From: UBA7236 sp964463165
GTDB taxonomy: Bacteria > Bacteroidota > Bacteroidia > Chitinophagales > BACL12
Reading direction: 5' to 3'
DNA length: 64,000 nucleotides
Assembly: GCA_964463165.1 (NCBI GenBank)
Contig: CAYXBK010000011.1
Coordinates: forward strand, 62,001-126,000
In this document: in pieces, positions 9,371 to 18,156 of the stretch
How positions within the stretch are numbered: the first letter of the stretch is position 1
Layout: every line of letters starts with the position of its first letter
Translations under genes and position numbers: made by a program
Notes under the pieces: generated by a model
What the model saw: only the letters and a program-made list of their open reading frames with translations
Database searches by the model: none
What the model was told of the DNA's origin: nothing

Positions 9371-9847
9371 ATGGCAATTGTGCAATCAATCACACATTTA
9401 AAGATCGGGGATAAAGCACCTGATTTTTCAGCGCCGGATCAAAATGGAAAATTTGTTTCACTGCAATCGATGAAAGGGAAAAAATTTGCCCTTTATTTTT
9501 ATCCGAACGATGATACCGAAACTTGTACAAAGCAGGCCTGCAATTTACGTGATCATTATCCCTTGCTGAAAAAAAAGGGAATTGAAATAATCGGCGTTTC
9601 ACATGCAGCTGTCGCATCAAAGAAAAAATTTGCAGTAAAATATAAATTGCCATTTCCTATACTCGCAGATACCGAATTAAAAATCTGCAAGGCGTACGGT
9701 GTATACGGGGAGAAGTTATTTATGGGAAAAATAATAACAACTATTCACAGAATTACCTTCATCATCAATGAAGAAGGCGTGATCAAAAAAATCATTCATA
9801 AGGTATGGGCAGGGAAGGCCGCTGATCAGATTTTAGAATCTGTGTGA
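9371..9847 (+). CDS. bcp: Bcp-type thioredoxin-dependent peroxiredoxin
   Basis: 158 residues. The AhpC/TSA fold opens with GDKAPDFSAPDQNGK. DTETCTKQACNLRD carries peroxidatic Cys52 and a second Cys57 five residues later, the CX4C arrangement of atypical 2-Cys Bcp peroxiredoxins that reduce peroxides with thioredoxin. The usual TPG before the Cys reads TET here; the essential Thr is kept. Last gene of the symporter-LOG-bcp unit. Confidence 0.9.
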   Translation: MAIVQSITHLKIGDKAPDFSAPDQNGKFVSLQSMKGKKFALYFYPNDDTETCTKQACNLRDHYPLLKKKGIEIIGVSHAAVASKKKFAVKYKLPFPILADTELKICKAYGVYGEKLFMGKIITTIHRITFIINEEGVIKKIIHKVWAGKAADQILESV

Positions 9848-9953
9848 CATCAGGATTTCCTCAATTGGTCATGAATCGGTCAGTTTTAATTTATATATGT
9901 AGCTACATCAGTAATTTTTTGCAAATTTGCCGTTCATCCGCAATTCAGGCAGA

Positions 9954-10781
9954 ATGAAAAGAAAATCAATCGTCCTATTTCTTTCCATGACCACACTCAT
10001 TACATTTTTAAGTATCTGGCAGTACGGCTATGCTAAAGAAGGAGGTGCGCCCTCCGGAAATACAGGTTCCCCCGGCGATGGCCAAAGTTGTGCGCATACT
10101 GATTGCCATACCGGCTCAGCCGAACATATGGATGGCATATTGTCAACCGACGTCCCGGCATCGGGTTATAAATCAGGAGAATTCTATACGATCACTGTTA
10201 CGATTGACAACCCCGGAACTGAAAAATTCGGGTTTCAGGCAGCCCCGCAAACGATTGACGGCGATCTGATCGGAGATATGGATCTGATAAATACTTCACA
10301 GACAAAATTTGTGGGTGGCGGAAAATATATTACACATACAAGCACTGGTTCGAATGGTACTGATCTAAAAACCTGGACCTTTTTATGGACCCCTGAGGAT
10401 GCAGAAGGAGATGTAACTTTCTATGTTGCAATAAACATTGCGGATAATGATGAACATGCTACCGGCGATAAAATTTATACATCTTCCATTACAATTCAGG
10501 AAGATTCAACCAATTTACCCCTCGCAATTGAAGAACAGGAAATTTCATTTGATATTGTAAATCCGGTAACTGATTTTATGCAAATGCATATTTCATCGGC
10601 AGTGAAGACAGACTTTATTTTGCAGATTTACGACGGCAATGGGAGGATCGTGACAACTGAAAATCTTTCCGGTTCAGACGAAAACTATGCAATTGATGCA
10701 AAAGAATTTAAATCCGGAATATATTTCGCAGATCTGATCATAGATGATCAGCATCTTGTAAAAGAATTTGTTAAACTCTGA
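9954..10781 (+). CDS. Secreted choice-of-anchor V-like protein with T9SS sorting domain
   Basis: 275 residues from ATG 9954, which gives a clean signal peptide (MKRKSIVLFLSMTTLITF); upstream TTG 9927 only adds non-signal residues. The mature start, GAPSGNTGSPGDGQSC, is the opening of the choice-of-anchor V domain found in Bacteroidota secreted proteins. Family members often have CxxCH here; this one has Cys46-x4-Cys51-His52, a possible covalent haem site of the rarer CX4CH form. A beta-sandwich follows to about 180. The last ~75 residues are a type A T9SS sorting domain (NGRIVTTENLSG, FKSGIYFADLI, LVKEFVKL). Function unknown. Confidence 0.8.
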   Translation: MKRKSIVLFLSMTTLITFLSIWQYGYAKEGGAPSGNTGSPGDGQSCAHTDCHTGSAEHMDGILSTDVPASGYKSGEFYTITVTIDNPGTEKFGFQAAPQTIDGDLIGDMDLINTSQTKFVGGGKYITHTSTGSNGTDLKTWTFLWTPEDAEGDVTFYVAINIADNDEHATGDKIYTSSITIQEDSTNLPLAIEEQEISFDIVNPVTDFMQMHISSAVKTDFILQIYDGNGRIVTTENLSGSDENYAIDAKEFKSGIYFADLIIDDQHLVKEFVKL

Positions 10782-10799
10782 GATAAATTTGATTAACGG

Positions 10800-10832
10800 A
10801 GCCCTGTAATTTTACGGGGCTTTTTTATTTTT
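10800..10832 (+). terminator. Rho-independent terminator
   Basis: Stem AGCCCTGTAA / TTACGGGGCT with one G-T pair, followed by TTTTTTATTTTT. It sits between the convergent anchor-V and DUF5606 genes; the T-run follows on the plus strand, so it mainly serves the upstream plus-strand gene. Confidence 0.8.
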
Positions 10833-11301
10833 ATGCATCGGATTTTTTTTCCTCTGCGGCAGATTCATTTGTTTCCGTTTTCTCCGTTTCCGTTTCTTTT
10901 GCTTTTTCTTCAAGTTCGGTCTGGAGAATTCCTTTCTCGTCAAGAATATGAAACCATTTGATGAATTTTTTAATATCGCTTACGTGCACTTTCTCCTTTT
11001 CATAATTCGGCAACACTTTTGCAAAATATGACCGCAATTCTTCGTCTTTTGATTTTGCATCAACCGGTGGATTTGATTCTTTTTGTTTGTATGCTTCCAG
11101 CATCACATCCAGCAAATCAACATTATCGGTATCTGTATAAATTGAAATATTTTCAAGCAGTGAAAATAAATGTTCCCGGCTTGAAACAAATTTTGTCCAT
11201 CCTTCAGCAAGAGAAGTTACAATGATGCCGCTTACTTTTTGCGCCTCCATCTTATAAAGGCCGCTCATCCCGTTGATTGATACCAAATCGTTAAAACGCA
11301 T
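10831..11301 (-). CDS. DUF5606 domain protein
   Basis: 156 residues. The first ~65 (FNDLVSINGMSGLYKM, IIVTSLAEGW, ENISIYTDTDNVDLLDVM) match DUF5606, a conserved small cytoplasmic Bacteroidota domain of unknown role. A helical middle (KVHVSDIKKFIKWFHIL) has the shape of a winged or TPR-like module. The tail from about 130 is a charged Glu/Lys/Thr-rich disordered segment. An exact TAnnTTTG box lies 17 bp upstream. Confidence 0.8.
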   Translation of the reverse strand: MRFNDLVSINGMSGLYKMEAQKVSGIIVTSLAEGWTKFVSSREHLFSLLENISIYTDTDNVDLLDVMLEAYKQKESNPPVDAKSKDEELRSYFAKVLPNYEKEKVHVSDIKKFIKWFHILDEKGILQTELEEKAKETETEKTETNESAAEEKKSDA

Positions 11302-11318
11302 AGTATTATTTTATTCCG

Positions 11319-11326
11319 CAAAAATA
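11319..11326 (-). promoter_or_regulatory. Bacteroidota -7 box upstream of the DUF5606 gene
   Basis: TATTTTTG on the minus strand, 17 bp before ATG 11301. The upstream TTG element is not evident. Confidence 0.45.
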
Positions 11327-11378
11327 AGGAAACAAAATCGTGTTTTAATCAGTTAGGCCAGAAGGAATCTGAAAGCAC

Positions 11379-11386
11379 TATATTTG
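11379..11386 (+). promoter_or_regulatory. -7 box upstream of uvrB
   Basis: TATATTTG, an exact TAnnTTTG match, 36 bp before ATG 11423. Its last three bases are a TTG (11384) that could be misread as a start codon. Because that TTG lies inside the promoter box, ATG 11423 is the better start. Confidence 0.5.
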
Positions 11387-11422
11387 AAACTGCTTTCTCA
11401 AAGCCGGGGAAATTATTACCAT

Positions 11423-13447
11423 ATGCAATTTAAACTTACTTCTCAATTTACGCCGAGCGGCGATCAGCCTGAAGCAATCAAACAATTGGTGGACGGCCTG
11501 CAAAACGGTGAACCGGCTCAGGTTTTATTGGGTGTAACCGGCAGTGGTAAAACATTTACGATTGCAAATGTGATCCAGCAGGTGCAGCGCCCAACTTTGA
11601 TCCTCAGTCATAATAAAACACTGGTTGCGCAATTGTACGGAGAATTCAAACAATTTTTTCCTGAAAACGCAGTGGAATATTTTGTTTCGTATTACGATTA
11701 TTATCAACCGGAAGCATATATTGCGCACAGCGATACCTATATTGAAAAAGACCTTTCCATAAATGAGGAAGTTGAAAAATTGCGTTTAAAAACAACTTCG
11801 AGTTTACAAAGCGGCAGGCGGGATGTAATTGTAGTTGCCACAGTTAGTTGTATTTATGGAATCGGAAATCCGGCGGAATTTAAGGAAAGTATTATCCGTG
11901 TAAATAAGGGAGACGTGATGACACGCAATTTTTTATTGCATCGTTTCGTGGATGCATTGTATTCCAGAACGGCAATTGAATTTAAACGTGGTAATTTCAG
12001 AGTGAACGGAGATGTGGTGGAAATTTTTCCCGCTTATGCAGATTATTGCTACCGCATAACTTTTTTTGGAGATGAGGTGGAAGAAATTGAAATGTTTAAT
12101 CCCGAAAACGGAAAAAGAATTGAATACGCAGAAAATATCGCCATCTTCCCTGCGAATTTATATATCGCACCAAAAGAAATATTTCCTCAGATACTGCATG
12201 AAATTCAAACCGAATTATATGATCAGGTTGCATATTTTGAATCCATCGGAAAATATATTGAAGCAAAGCGTTTAAGCGAACGTGTGAATTTCGATATTGA
12301 AATGATCAAAGAATTGGGATACTGTTCGGGTATTGAAAATTATTCCCGGTTTTTCGATCAGCGCAAACCCGGTTCGCGGCCATTTTGTTTGATTGATTAT
12401 TTTCCTGATGATTTTTTACTCGTGGTTGATGAAAGTCATGCAACAGTTCCGCAAATCGGAGCCATGTATGGCGGCGACCGTGCAAGAAAAATAAATCTGG
12501 TTGAATATGGTTTCCGTTTGCCAAGCGCAATGGATAACCGGCCGCAGAATTTCGATGAATTCATGAGTTTGATCGGACAGGCAATTTATGTGAGTGCAAC
12601 ACCCGGTGATTTTGAACTCGGCCAAACAGGCGGCGTAATTGTGGAACAGGTTGTGCGTCCGACAGGTTTGCTTGAACCACCGATCGATGTGCGTCCTTCA
12701 TTAAATCAGATTGATGATCTGCTTGAAGAAATTGATGAGCGTGTGAAAAAAAATGAACGTGTTTTGGTAACGACGCTCACAAAAAGAATGGCGGAGGAAT
12801 TATCAAAATACTTAACCAAAATGTCGGTGAAGTGTAAATATATTCACAGTGAAGTGGATACACTGGAACGTGTTGAAATATTAAGAAGTTTACGCCTTGG
12901 AAAAATCGATGTGATCGTTGGTGTGAATTTATTGCGTGAAGGTTTGGATCTGCCTGAAGTTTCATTGGTTGCAATTCTGGATGCAGATAAAGAAGGATTT
13001 TTGAGAAACGCAAGAAGCCTTACACAAACTTCAGGTCGTGCCGCCCGAAATGTAAATGGTGTTGTGATCATGTATGCAGATAAAATAACGGACAGTATGC
13101 GGCAGACAATTGATGAAACAAACAGAAGGCGTGCAAAACAAATTGCATATAATCAGGAACACAATATTACGCCGACAACAATCGTGAAAACAATGCATGA
13201 AATTTTCAAGCAGACATCAGTTGTTGATATTAGAAAAGGCGAACCGCAACCTTATGTTGAAAATAATGATTTAAGCCTTGTTGCGGACCCGGTAGTTGAA
13301 ATGATGAGCAAACCGCATTTGGAAAAAGCGATCGCAGATACAAAAAAGAAAATGCTCACCGCTGCAAAAGATATGGATTTTCTGGAAGCCGCACGCCTCC
13401 GGGATGAAATGTATGCGCTCGAAAAAATTCTCGACGGAAAAAATTAA
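11423..13447 (+). CDS. uvrB: Excinuclease ABC subunit UvrB
   Basis: 674 residues from ATG 11423, the normal UvrB length. Walker A is GVTGSGKT at residues 37-44; the damage-probing hairpin region has YYDYYQPEAY; VVDESH is the DEAD-like box; helicase domain 2 ends with LTQTSGRAARN. The C-terminal UVR motif (DFLEAARLRDEM) binds UvrC. UvrB verifies DNA damage after UvrA loading and recruits UvrC for nucleotide excision repair. Stands alone with its own promoter; the downstream gap starts a run of intergenic heptamer repeats. Confidence 0.97.
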   Translation: MQFKLTSQFTPSGDQPEAIKQLVDGLQNGEPAQVLLGVTGSGKTFTIANVIQQVQRPTLILSHNKTLVAQLYGEFKQFFPENAVEYFVSYYDYYQPEAYIAHSDTYIEKDLSINEEVEKLRLKTTSSLQSGRRDVIVVATVSCIYGIGNPAEFKESIIRVNKGDVMTRNFLLHRFVDALYSRTAIEFKRGNFRVNGDVVEIFPAYADYCYRITFFGDEVEEIEMFNPENGKRIEYAENIAIFPANLYIAPKEIFPQILHEIQTELYDQVAYFESIGKYIEAKRLSERVNFDIEMIKELGYCSGIENYSRFFDQRKPGSRPFCLIDYFPDDFLLVVDESHATVPQIGAMYGGDRARKINLVEYGFRLPSAMDNRPQNFDEFMSLIGQAIYVSATPGDFELGQTGGVIVEQVVRPTGLLEPPIDVRPSLNQIDDLLEEIDERVKKNERVLVTTLTKRMAEELSKYLTKMSVKCKYIHSEVDTLERVEILRSLRLGKIDVIVGVNLLREGLDLPEVSLVAILDADKEGFLRNARSLTQTSGRAARNVNGVVIMYADKITDSMRQTIDETNRRRAKQIAYNQEHNITPTTIVKTMHEIFKQTSVVDIRKGEPQPYVENNDLSLVADPVVEMMSKPHLEKAIADTKKKMLTAAKDMDFLEAARLRDEMYALEKILDGKN

Positions 13448-13450
13448 TCA

Positions 13451-13505
13451 CCGCTAACTGCCCACTGCGACTTTAAACTGCCAACTGTTTAAACCAACTC
13501 TCAAC
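13451..13505. repeat. Degenerate heptanucleotide repeat tract (first of four)
   Basis: Imperfect 7-mer units such as CTGCCCA, CTGCGAC, CTGCCAA and CTGTTTA fill most of the gap between uvrB and the transketolase N-subunit gene. It is the most decayed of four tracts in this region; the period of 7 is the shared feature. Confidence 0.5.
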
Positions 13506-13514
13506 CTACTTTGC

Positions 13515-13522
13515 TATTTTTG
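13515..13522 (+). promoter_or_regulatory. -7 box upstream of transketolase N-subunit
   Basis: TATTTTTG, exact TAnnTTTG match, 17 bp before ATG 13540, just downstream of the first heptamer tract. Confidence 0.45.
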
Positions 13523-13539
13523 CCCAAAAGAAAAATACA

Positions 13540-14385
13540 ATGGCAGACGTTCAGGAATTAAAACGAATTTGTTCTCAGGTGCGCAGGGATATTATCCGGC
13601 AGGTACATGGTTGCCAAAGCGGCCACCCCGGCGGCTCTCTCGGTTGCACAGAATATTTTGTTGCCTTGTATTTCCATTTGATGAAAAGAAATAACGGATT
13701 TCAAATGGATGGAATTGGTGAAGATTTATTTTTTCTGAGCAACGGACATATTTCCCCGGTGTTTTACAGCGTACTTGCAAGAAGCGGATATTTCCCGGTT
13801 GAAGAATTAAAAACATTCCGCAAGCTGGATACAAGATTACAGGGCCATCCTACAACGGCCGAACATTTACCGGGCGTGCGTATTGCAAGCGGATCACTTG
13901 GTCAGGGTTTAAGTGTTGCAATCGGTGCAGCACTTGCAAAAAAATTAAACGGCGATAACCATTTTGTTTATTCATTGCATGGAGATGGTGAAATGCAGGA
14001 AGGGCAGATATGGGAAGCTGCAATGTATGCTGCAGCAAAAGGAGTGGATAATTTAATTTCTACAATTGATTATAACGGTCAGCAAATTGACGGGCCGACA
14101 CATAAAGTTTTAGATCTTGGAGATCTGAAAGCAAAATGGGAAGCATTCGGATGGACAGTTATCGAAAATAAAAACGGAAATGATATTGAACATGTGATCA
14201 ATTGCATGGAAGAAGCAAAAGAAATGAGCGGCAAAGGAAAACCGGTTATGATTTTAATGCATACCGTGATGGGAAAAGGAATTGATTTCATGGAACACGA
14301 TCATCAATGGCATGGCGTTGCACCAAACGACGAACAAAAAGAAAAAGCCCTGGCGCAGTTGGAAGAAACGATGGGAGATTATTAG
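13540..14385 (+). CDS. Transketolase, N-terminal (TPP-binding) subunit
   Basis: 281 residues. GHPGGSLGC, GHISPVFYS, GSLGQGLSVAIGAALA, and GDGEMQEGQIWEA (the GDG...N-type thiamine diphosphate/Mg motif, with later IDYNGQQIDG) identify the TPP-binding half of transketolase. Many Bacteroidota encode transketolase as two subunits from adjacent genes. Here the matching C-terminal subunit is at 19585, about 5.2 kb downstream. The enzyme moves two-carbon units in the non-oxidative pentose phosphate pathway. Heptamer repeats lie on both sides, the second starting at the base after the stop codon. Confidence 0.93.
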   Translation: MADVQELKRICSQVRRDIIRQVHGCQSGHPGGSLGCTEYFVALYFHLMKRNNGFQMDGIGEDLFFLSNGHISPVFYSVLARSGYFPVEELKTFRKLDTRLQGHPTTAEHLPGVRIASGSLGQGLSVAIGAALAKKLNGDNHFVYSLHGDGEMQEGQIWEAAMYAAAKGVDNLISTIDYNGQQIDGPTHKVLDLGDLKAKWEAFGWTVIENKNGNDIEHVINCMEEAKEMSGKGKPVMILMHTVMGKGIDFMEHDHQWHGVAPNDEQKEKALAQLEETMGDY

Positions 14386-14450
14386 CCGCTAGCCGCTGGC
14401 TGCTAGCTACTAGATACTAGCTACTAGATACTAGCTACTAGCTACAAGCG
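14386..14450. repeat. Heptanucleotide tandem repeat GCTACTA (second tract)
   Basis: Nine consecutive 7-mers: GCCGCTG, GCTGCTA, GCTACTA, GATACTA, GCTACTA, GATACTA, GCTACTA, then GCTACAA. The tract starts directly after the transketolase stop codon and includes the stop codon of the antisense gene remnant at 14442-14612. The rest of the gap (14613-14737) shows no gene. Confidence 0.9.
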
Positions 14451-14612
14451 ACTTACTCCAATAACGAGAATGGATCCGAAACGCACAAGATAATCGAAAT
14501 AGGATGGCCATTCATTAATTAATCCCTTTACCAAACTTCCTCCGGATTCAATTTCTTCTTTATACAGCATTTTCAGATGGAAATCAATTGAATTATCTGC
14601 AGATGTGATTTG
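14442..14612 (-). pseudogene. Possible membrane-protein gene fragment (TMEM175/DUF1211-like?)
   Basis: A 56-codon open stretch with no start codon at its head reads like real protein: IDFHLKMLYKEEIESGG, then LINEWPSYFDYLVRFGS and ILVIGVSRL. The WPSY...Y..F..IG pattern recalls the second helix of TMEM175/DUF1211 potassium-channel-like proteins. It is bounded by an in-frame TGA at 14615 and ends inside the heptamer tract. It is best read as a gene remnant; the family link is weak and from memory. Confidence 0.3.
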
Positions 14613-14737
14613 TCAATACATCTTATTTCATTCACTCATTCAAAATAACGGTTCACAATACTATTCGTTGAATTCACTCAATTCTGTTTGTGAGCGCAAA
14701 TTTTAGTTTGTAGGTTTAAGAATGAAATTTCATTCCG

Positions 14738-16363
14738 ATGATTAAATGGACAACATTCAAATTAGCTGGCTATTCTTCAATGGCCGGCGCATTTATTTTA
14801 TTACATGGAGATGCGGGGGCACAGATTATTTATCACGATATTGATCCGGATACGGTCTTATCAATGGATGATGAAATATATTTTCTCGATATGGACCTGG
14901 ACGGAGCAAATAATTTCTATCTGTTCAAACAATCGTTTAGTGCAATTACGGAATACGGCATTGCAACCGCAGTTACAATTGGAATTGTGGGTAGTAATAT
15001 AAACGATGATGTTGCGGCAAGTTATGGTCTTACTTCACTCAACTCCTCACATACAACATCATTTTTTGCGCCGTATGCATTTGAAGAAGGTGAGTCAGTT
15101 AATATTACTCTTGAGTTCCATGGTGGTTTCGACATGGTACACCTGCAGGATTCATATTCAGCAATGGGAGGTTGGGGCAATTGGTTTCCCGATACAGAAG
15201 ATAAATATTTGGGTGTCCGGTTTGATGATGATCTTGGTGAAACACATTATGGATGGATTCGCTGTTCGGTGATTGATGATTATGTTTTAATAATTAAAGA
15301 TTATGCATACAATGCAACACCTGATGCACCAATCATTGCCGGGGCGACTTTGATGATTCCGGAAATCACAAACTGGATTGAAATTGCTGATGCAGGTGAT
15401 GAAATAAATGGCAGTGATTTGCATTTTACATTTGAAGCATCTTCAAATTATGACCTGCTCCTTGAATATCGGGTAATAGCTGTCAAGGAAACTGCGGCGG
15501 ATGATTTTGATATCACCGATGCGGAAAATGTAATTGCCGGAAATTATGTTCAGGTTATTCCTGATGGTTCCGACAATTATTCTGGAAATTTTTCCGGTGC
15601 AACAGATGCCGATGGTGATGTAATAGGTAATAATACTCCTTATCGCTTATTTGTTTATCTCGTGGGAGATTTAGCTGCAGGCGAGGCAAATGCTCTTTCA
15701 ATTGCATCTGAAACAATTTCACTTCAAACAACTACTTATGCCGTTACGGATATTCTTGCAACCGATATTGGAGAAAATGGAAATGCTTCCGATTTACATT
15801 TATTTTTTAACAACGCAGAAAATGAACAGGTGATCGGATCCTACCGTGTATTTATTCTCGATATTATTTCAGCATTCGACGGATTTACTGTTGAGGATGC
15901 GATGGCAATTCCTCCGGAAAGATATGTGGAATTTTTACCAACCGGTTCACCATTTGATTTTACATTTCCATCCGGATTTACAGATATCAACGGAATTGAA
16001 ATTACGTGGGGTGTCCCTTATTTCATTTATGTGATGAGCGTTGATAATGGATTGGGAACGGGGAATATTATGTCAGCGCCTTCCGATGAGCTTATTTTAA
16101 ATTTCCCGAATGCAATTTCAAATCCGATTCAAAATTCATTTCAAATATTTGTATCGAATGGAATTATTTATTTCCAATCGATAAATAACATCTCCAATCA
16201 AACTGTATTTGATTTAACGGATGCAGCAGGAAAAATTATTTATTCCCAGGAGCTGACAAAATCAGAAACGACAATTGATTTAAATCTGCCCGCCGGAATT
16301 TATATCGCCACAATTTATTCCGGGGATAATGTTTATACTGAGAAAATTTTTATTCAGAAATAA
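14738..16363 (+). CDS. Secreted T9SS type A sorting-domain protein with two Ig/Fn3-like repeats
   Basis: 541 residues with an N-terminal hydrophobic signal region (KLAGYSSMAGAFILLHGDAGAQ). Residues up to ~200 form a domain with FDDDLGETHYGWIRCSV, a pattern seen in Bacteroidota secreted proteins whose product is shown to vary with property 'multi-use' metadata. Two related beta modules follow, each opening with a D-x-G..GSDLHF/ASDLHLFF motif (from about 210 and 345). The last ~75 residues are a T9SS sorting domain (TVFDLTDAAGKIIYSQ, LPAGIYIATIY, EKIFIQK). Exported and surface-anchored or released; function not recognised. It lies between the transketolase subunit genes. Confidence 0.75.
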   Translation: MIKWTTFKLAGYSSMAGAFILLHGDAGAQIIYHDIDPDTVLSMDDEIYFLDMDLDGANNFYLFKQSFSAITEYGIATAVTIGIVGSNINDDVAASYGLTSLNSSHTTSFFAPYAFEEGESVNITLEFHGGFDMVHLQDSYSAMGGWGNWFPDTEDKYLGVRFDDDLGETHYGWIRCSVIDDYVLIIKDYAYNATPDAPIIAGATLMIPEITNWIEIADAGDEINGSDLHFTFEASSNYDLLLEYRVIAVKETAADDFDITDAENVIAGNYVQVIPDGSDNYSGNFSGATDADGDVIGNNTPYRLFVYLVGDLAAGEANALSIASETISLQTTTYAVTDILATDIGENGNASDLHLFFNNAENEQVIGSYRVFILDIISAFDGFTVEDAMAIPPERYVEFLPTGSPFDFTFPSGFTDINGIEITWGVPYFIYVMSVDNGLGTGNIMSAPSDELILNFPNAISNPIQNSFQIFVSNGIIYFQSINNISNQTVFDLTDAAGKIIYSQELTKSETTIDLNLPAGIYIATIYSGDNVYTEKIFIQK

Positions 16364-16412
16364 AACCGGACAGGGTAAATTCTGGTCAGAGTTAACGCAA
16401 ACGCAGAAGCCT

Positions 16413-16510
16413 GAACTCCGAACTCAGAACTCTGAACTCCGAACTCCGAACCCCGAACTCCGAACCCCGAACTCCGAACTCCGAACCCTGAACTCTCAAC
16501 TCCCAACCCT
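16413..16510. repeat. Heptanucleotide tandem repeat GAACTCC (third tract)
   Basis: Fourteen consecutive 7-mers of the form GAACTCC / GAACCCC / GAACTCT / CAACTCC. The unit differs from the GCTACTA tracts at 14386 and 18063, but the period and the position just after a stop codon are the same. The remainder of the gap 16364-16686 holds no gene that I can support. Confidence 0.9.
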
Positions 16511-16686
16511 TCTACACTAAACTATACACCCGTCTCCGCTTTTGTTGAATCAAAGCCCCTTTCAAATCTGAAATCACGGCAGCATTTTTGTTAATTTGCA
16601 AGACCCGCAAGGGATCAAGCCATTTGAGACCAAATAATCCAGCCACGAAAAACGTTTACAGGAAGCTGATCAGCCAGTTTCAGTCG

Positions 16687-18051
16687 ATGAATAAATTTTT
16701 ATGCATTTTCCTTTTAAGCCTGATTGCTTTTCAGGCAATGGGCCAGACTTCAAAATCAAGTTCTACAAAACGTATTTTGATATTGCTCGACGGCAGCGGA
16801 AGTATGGTGGATCCCTGGAAAGAAACAAATAAATGGGAAGTAGCAAAAAAACTGGTTGTAAAAACAATCGACAGTATTCAGAAAAGCGATCCTTCTGTTG
16901 AAATCGGATTAAGGGTGTTCGGGCATCAGACACCACGGGCGATGAAGGATTGCAAAGATTCAAAACTGGAAGTGCCGATCCAGAAAAATTCGGCAGCACA
17001 AATCAAACTTGCCCTTAACCGCATCACACCACAGGGATATACACCGATAGCCTACTCCTTATTTCTTGCCGCGGGTGATTTTCTCTCCACAGAAGGAACA
17101 AACAGTATTATTTTAATTACGGATGGTATCGAAAATTGCGAAGGTGATCCCTGTGCAAGTTCACAGGTATTGCGTGATAAACGCATCACATTAAAACCGT
17201 TTATCATCGGACTCGGATTAAATGAAAGCGATAAAAAACAATTCGATTGTGTGGGAAGTTATTATGATGCAAGTGATGAAAAAACATTTTCCAATGCAAT
17301 GAGTGTTGTTATTTCTCAGGCATTAAATATTACAACGGTGCAAATCAATTTAATTGATGCCTTCGGTTTGCCGATAGAAACGAATCTCGAAATGACATTA
17401 TACGATGCATTTTCGGGTGAGATCAGATATAATTTTATTCATGCGGTTGATGAAAAAAATCAGCCCGATACATTATTTCTCAATCCGGTTGGAAAATATA
17501 ATATTGTTGTTCATTCAACACCACCGGTTGAATTAAAAGATGTTGAACTTACACCCGGTAAACATAATATGATCGGTATCGACGTGCCTACAGGAACTTT
17601 AATGATAAATGAAGGAACTGCCACAACCTTCAGTGAAAAGCAATGTGTTGTGCGCAATGCGCAAACGGGCGAAATTGTGTATGTGCAGAATTTTAATACG
17701 AAACATAAATACATCGTCGGGAAATATGATATTGAAATTCTCACACTGCCGCGATTGTATTATAAGGATTACGAGATCCGCGGGGGAACGGATAATAAAA
17801 TTGTAGTGGAGCAGTCGGGATCATTAAATGTATATGCTTCTGAAAATATGCTCTACAGTATTTATACCGTCAAAGAAAATAAGTATGAAAAAATATATGA
17901 AGCTACTTTGGCAGGAGGAAATGAAACAATTACATTATTACCCGGTGAATACAAAATCATTTCAAGGTCAAATATTAAAAAATACGCAGGTAATACAAAA
18001 GAAGTAACCGCAACAGTGAAAAGTAATAAAACAACACAGGTGAAATTGTGA
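16687..18051 (+). CDS. Secreted von Willebrand factor A domain protein (copy 1)
   Basis: 454 residues from ATG 16687, which gives signal peptide MNKFLCIFLLSLIAFQAMGQ; upstream TTG 16588 adds an unlikely charged leader. The vWA domain has a complete MIDAS: DGSGS (Asp35, Ser37, Ser39), Thr in GYTPIAYS, and Asp in ITDGIENC. Cys pairs (KDCKDS, ENCEGDPC) are shared with the next copy. After about residue 225 come beta-rich repeats ending in LPGEYKIISRSN. Metal-dependent ligand binding outside the cytoplasm is expected; the ligand is unknown. No T9SS tail was seen. Confidence 0.85.
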   Translation: MNKFLCIFLLSLIAFQAMGQTSKSSSTKRILILLDGSGSMVDPWKETNKWEVAKKLVVKTIDSIQKSDPSVEIGLRVFGHQTPRAMKDCKDSKLEVPIQKNSAAQIKLALNRITPQGYTPIAYSLFLAAGDFLSTEGTNSIILITDGIENCEGDPCASSQVLRDKRITLKPFIIGLGLNESDKKQFDCVGSYYDASDEKTFSNAMSVVISQALNITTVQINLIDAFGLPIETNLEMTLYDAFSGEIRYNFIHAVDEKNQPDTLFLNPVGKYNIVVHSTPPVELKDVELTPGKHNMIGIDVPTGTLMINEGTATTFSEKQCVVRNAQTGEIVYVQNFNTKHKYIVGKYDIEILTLPRLYYKDYEIRGGTDNKIVVEQSGSLNVYASENMLYSIYTVKENKYEKIYEATLAGGNETITLLPGEYKIISRSNIKKYAGNTKEVTATVKSNKTTQVKL

Positions 18052-18062
18052 GTGGGAGGTTG

Positions 18063-18140
18063 GCTGCTAGCTGCTTGCTTCTAGCCGCTAGCTACTAGCT
18101 ACTAGCCGCTAGCTACTAGATACTAGCTGCTAGCTGCTAC
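18063..18140. repeat. Heptanucleotide tandem repeat GCTACTA/GCTGCTA (fourth tract)
   Basis: Eleven 7-mers: GCTGCTA, GCTGCTT, GCTTCTA, GCCGCTA, GCTACTA (twice), GCCGCTA, GCTACTA, GATACTA, GCTGCTA (twice). It has the same unit and variants as the tract at 14386, 3.6 kb away, and sits between the two vWA genes, 12 bp after the first stop codon. Confidence 0.9.
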
Positions 18141-18156
18141 CACCTAACAAAGTAAA

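Noticed and set aside
11384..11422. Longer uvrB start at TTG 11384
   Set aside because: The TTG lies in a perfect -7 promoter box, and UvrB family N-termini begin at MxFxLxSxFxPxGDQ, which matches ATG 11423.
16413..16510. CRISPR-like array
   Set aside because: Units are 7 bp and contiguous with no spacers; a simple tandem repeat.
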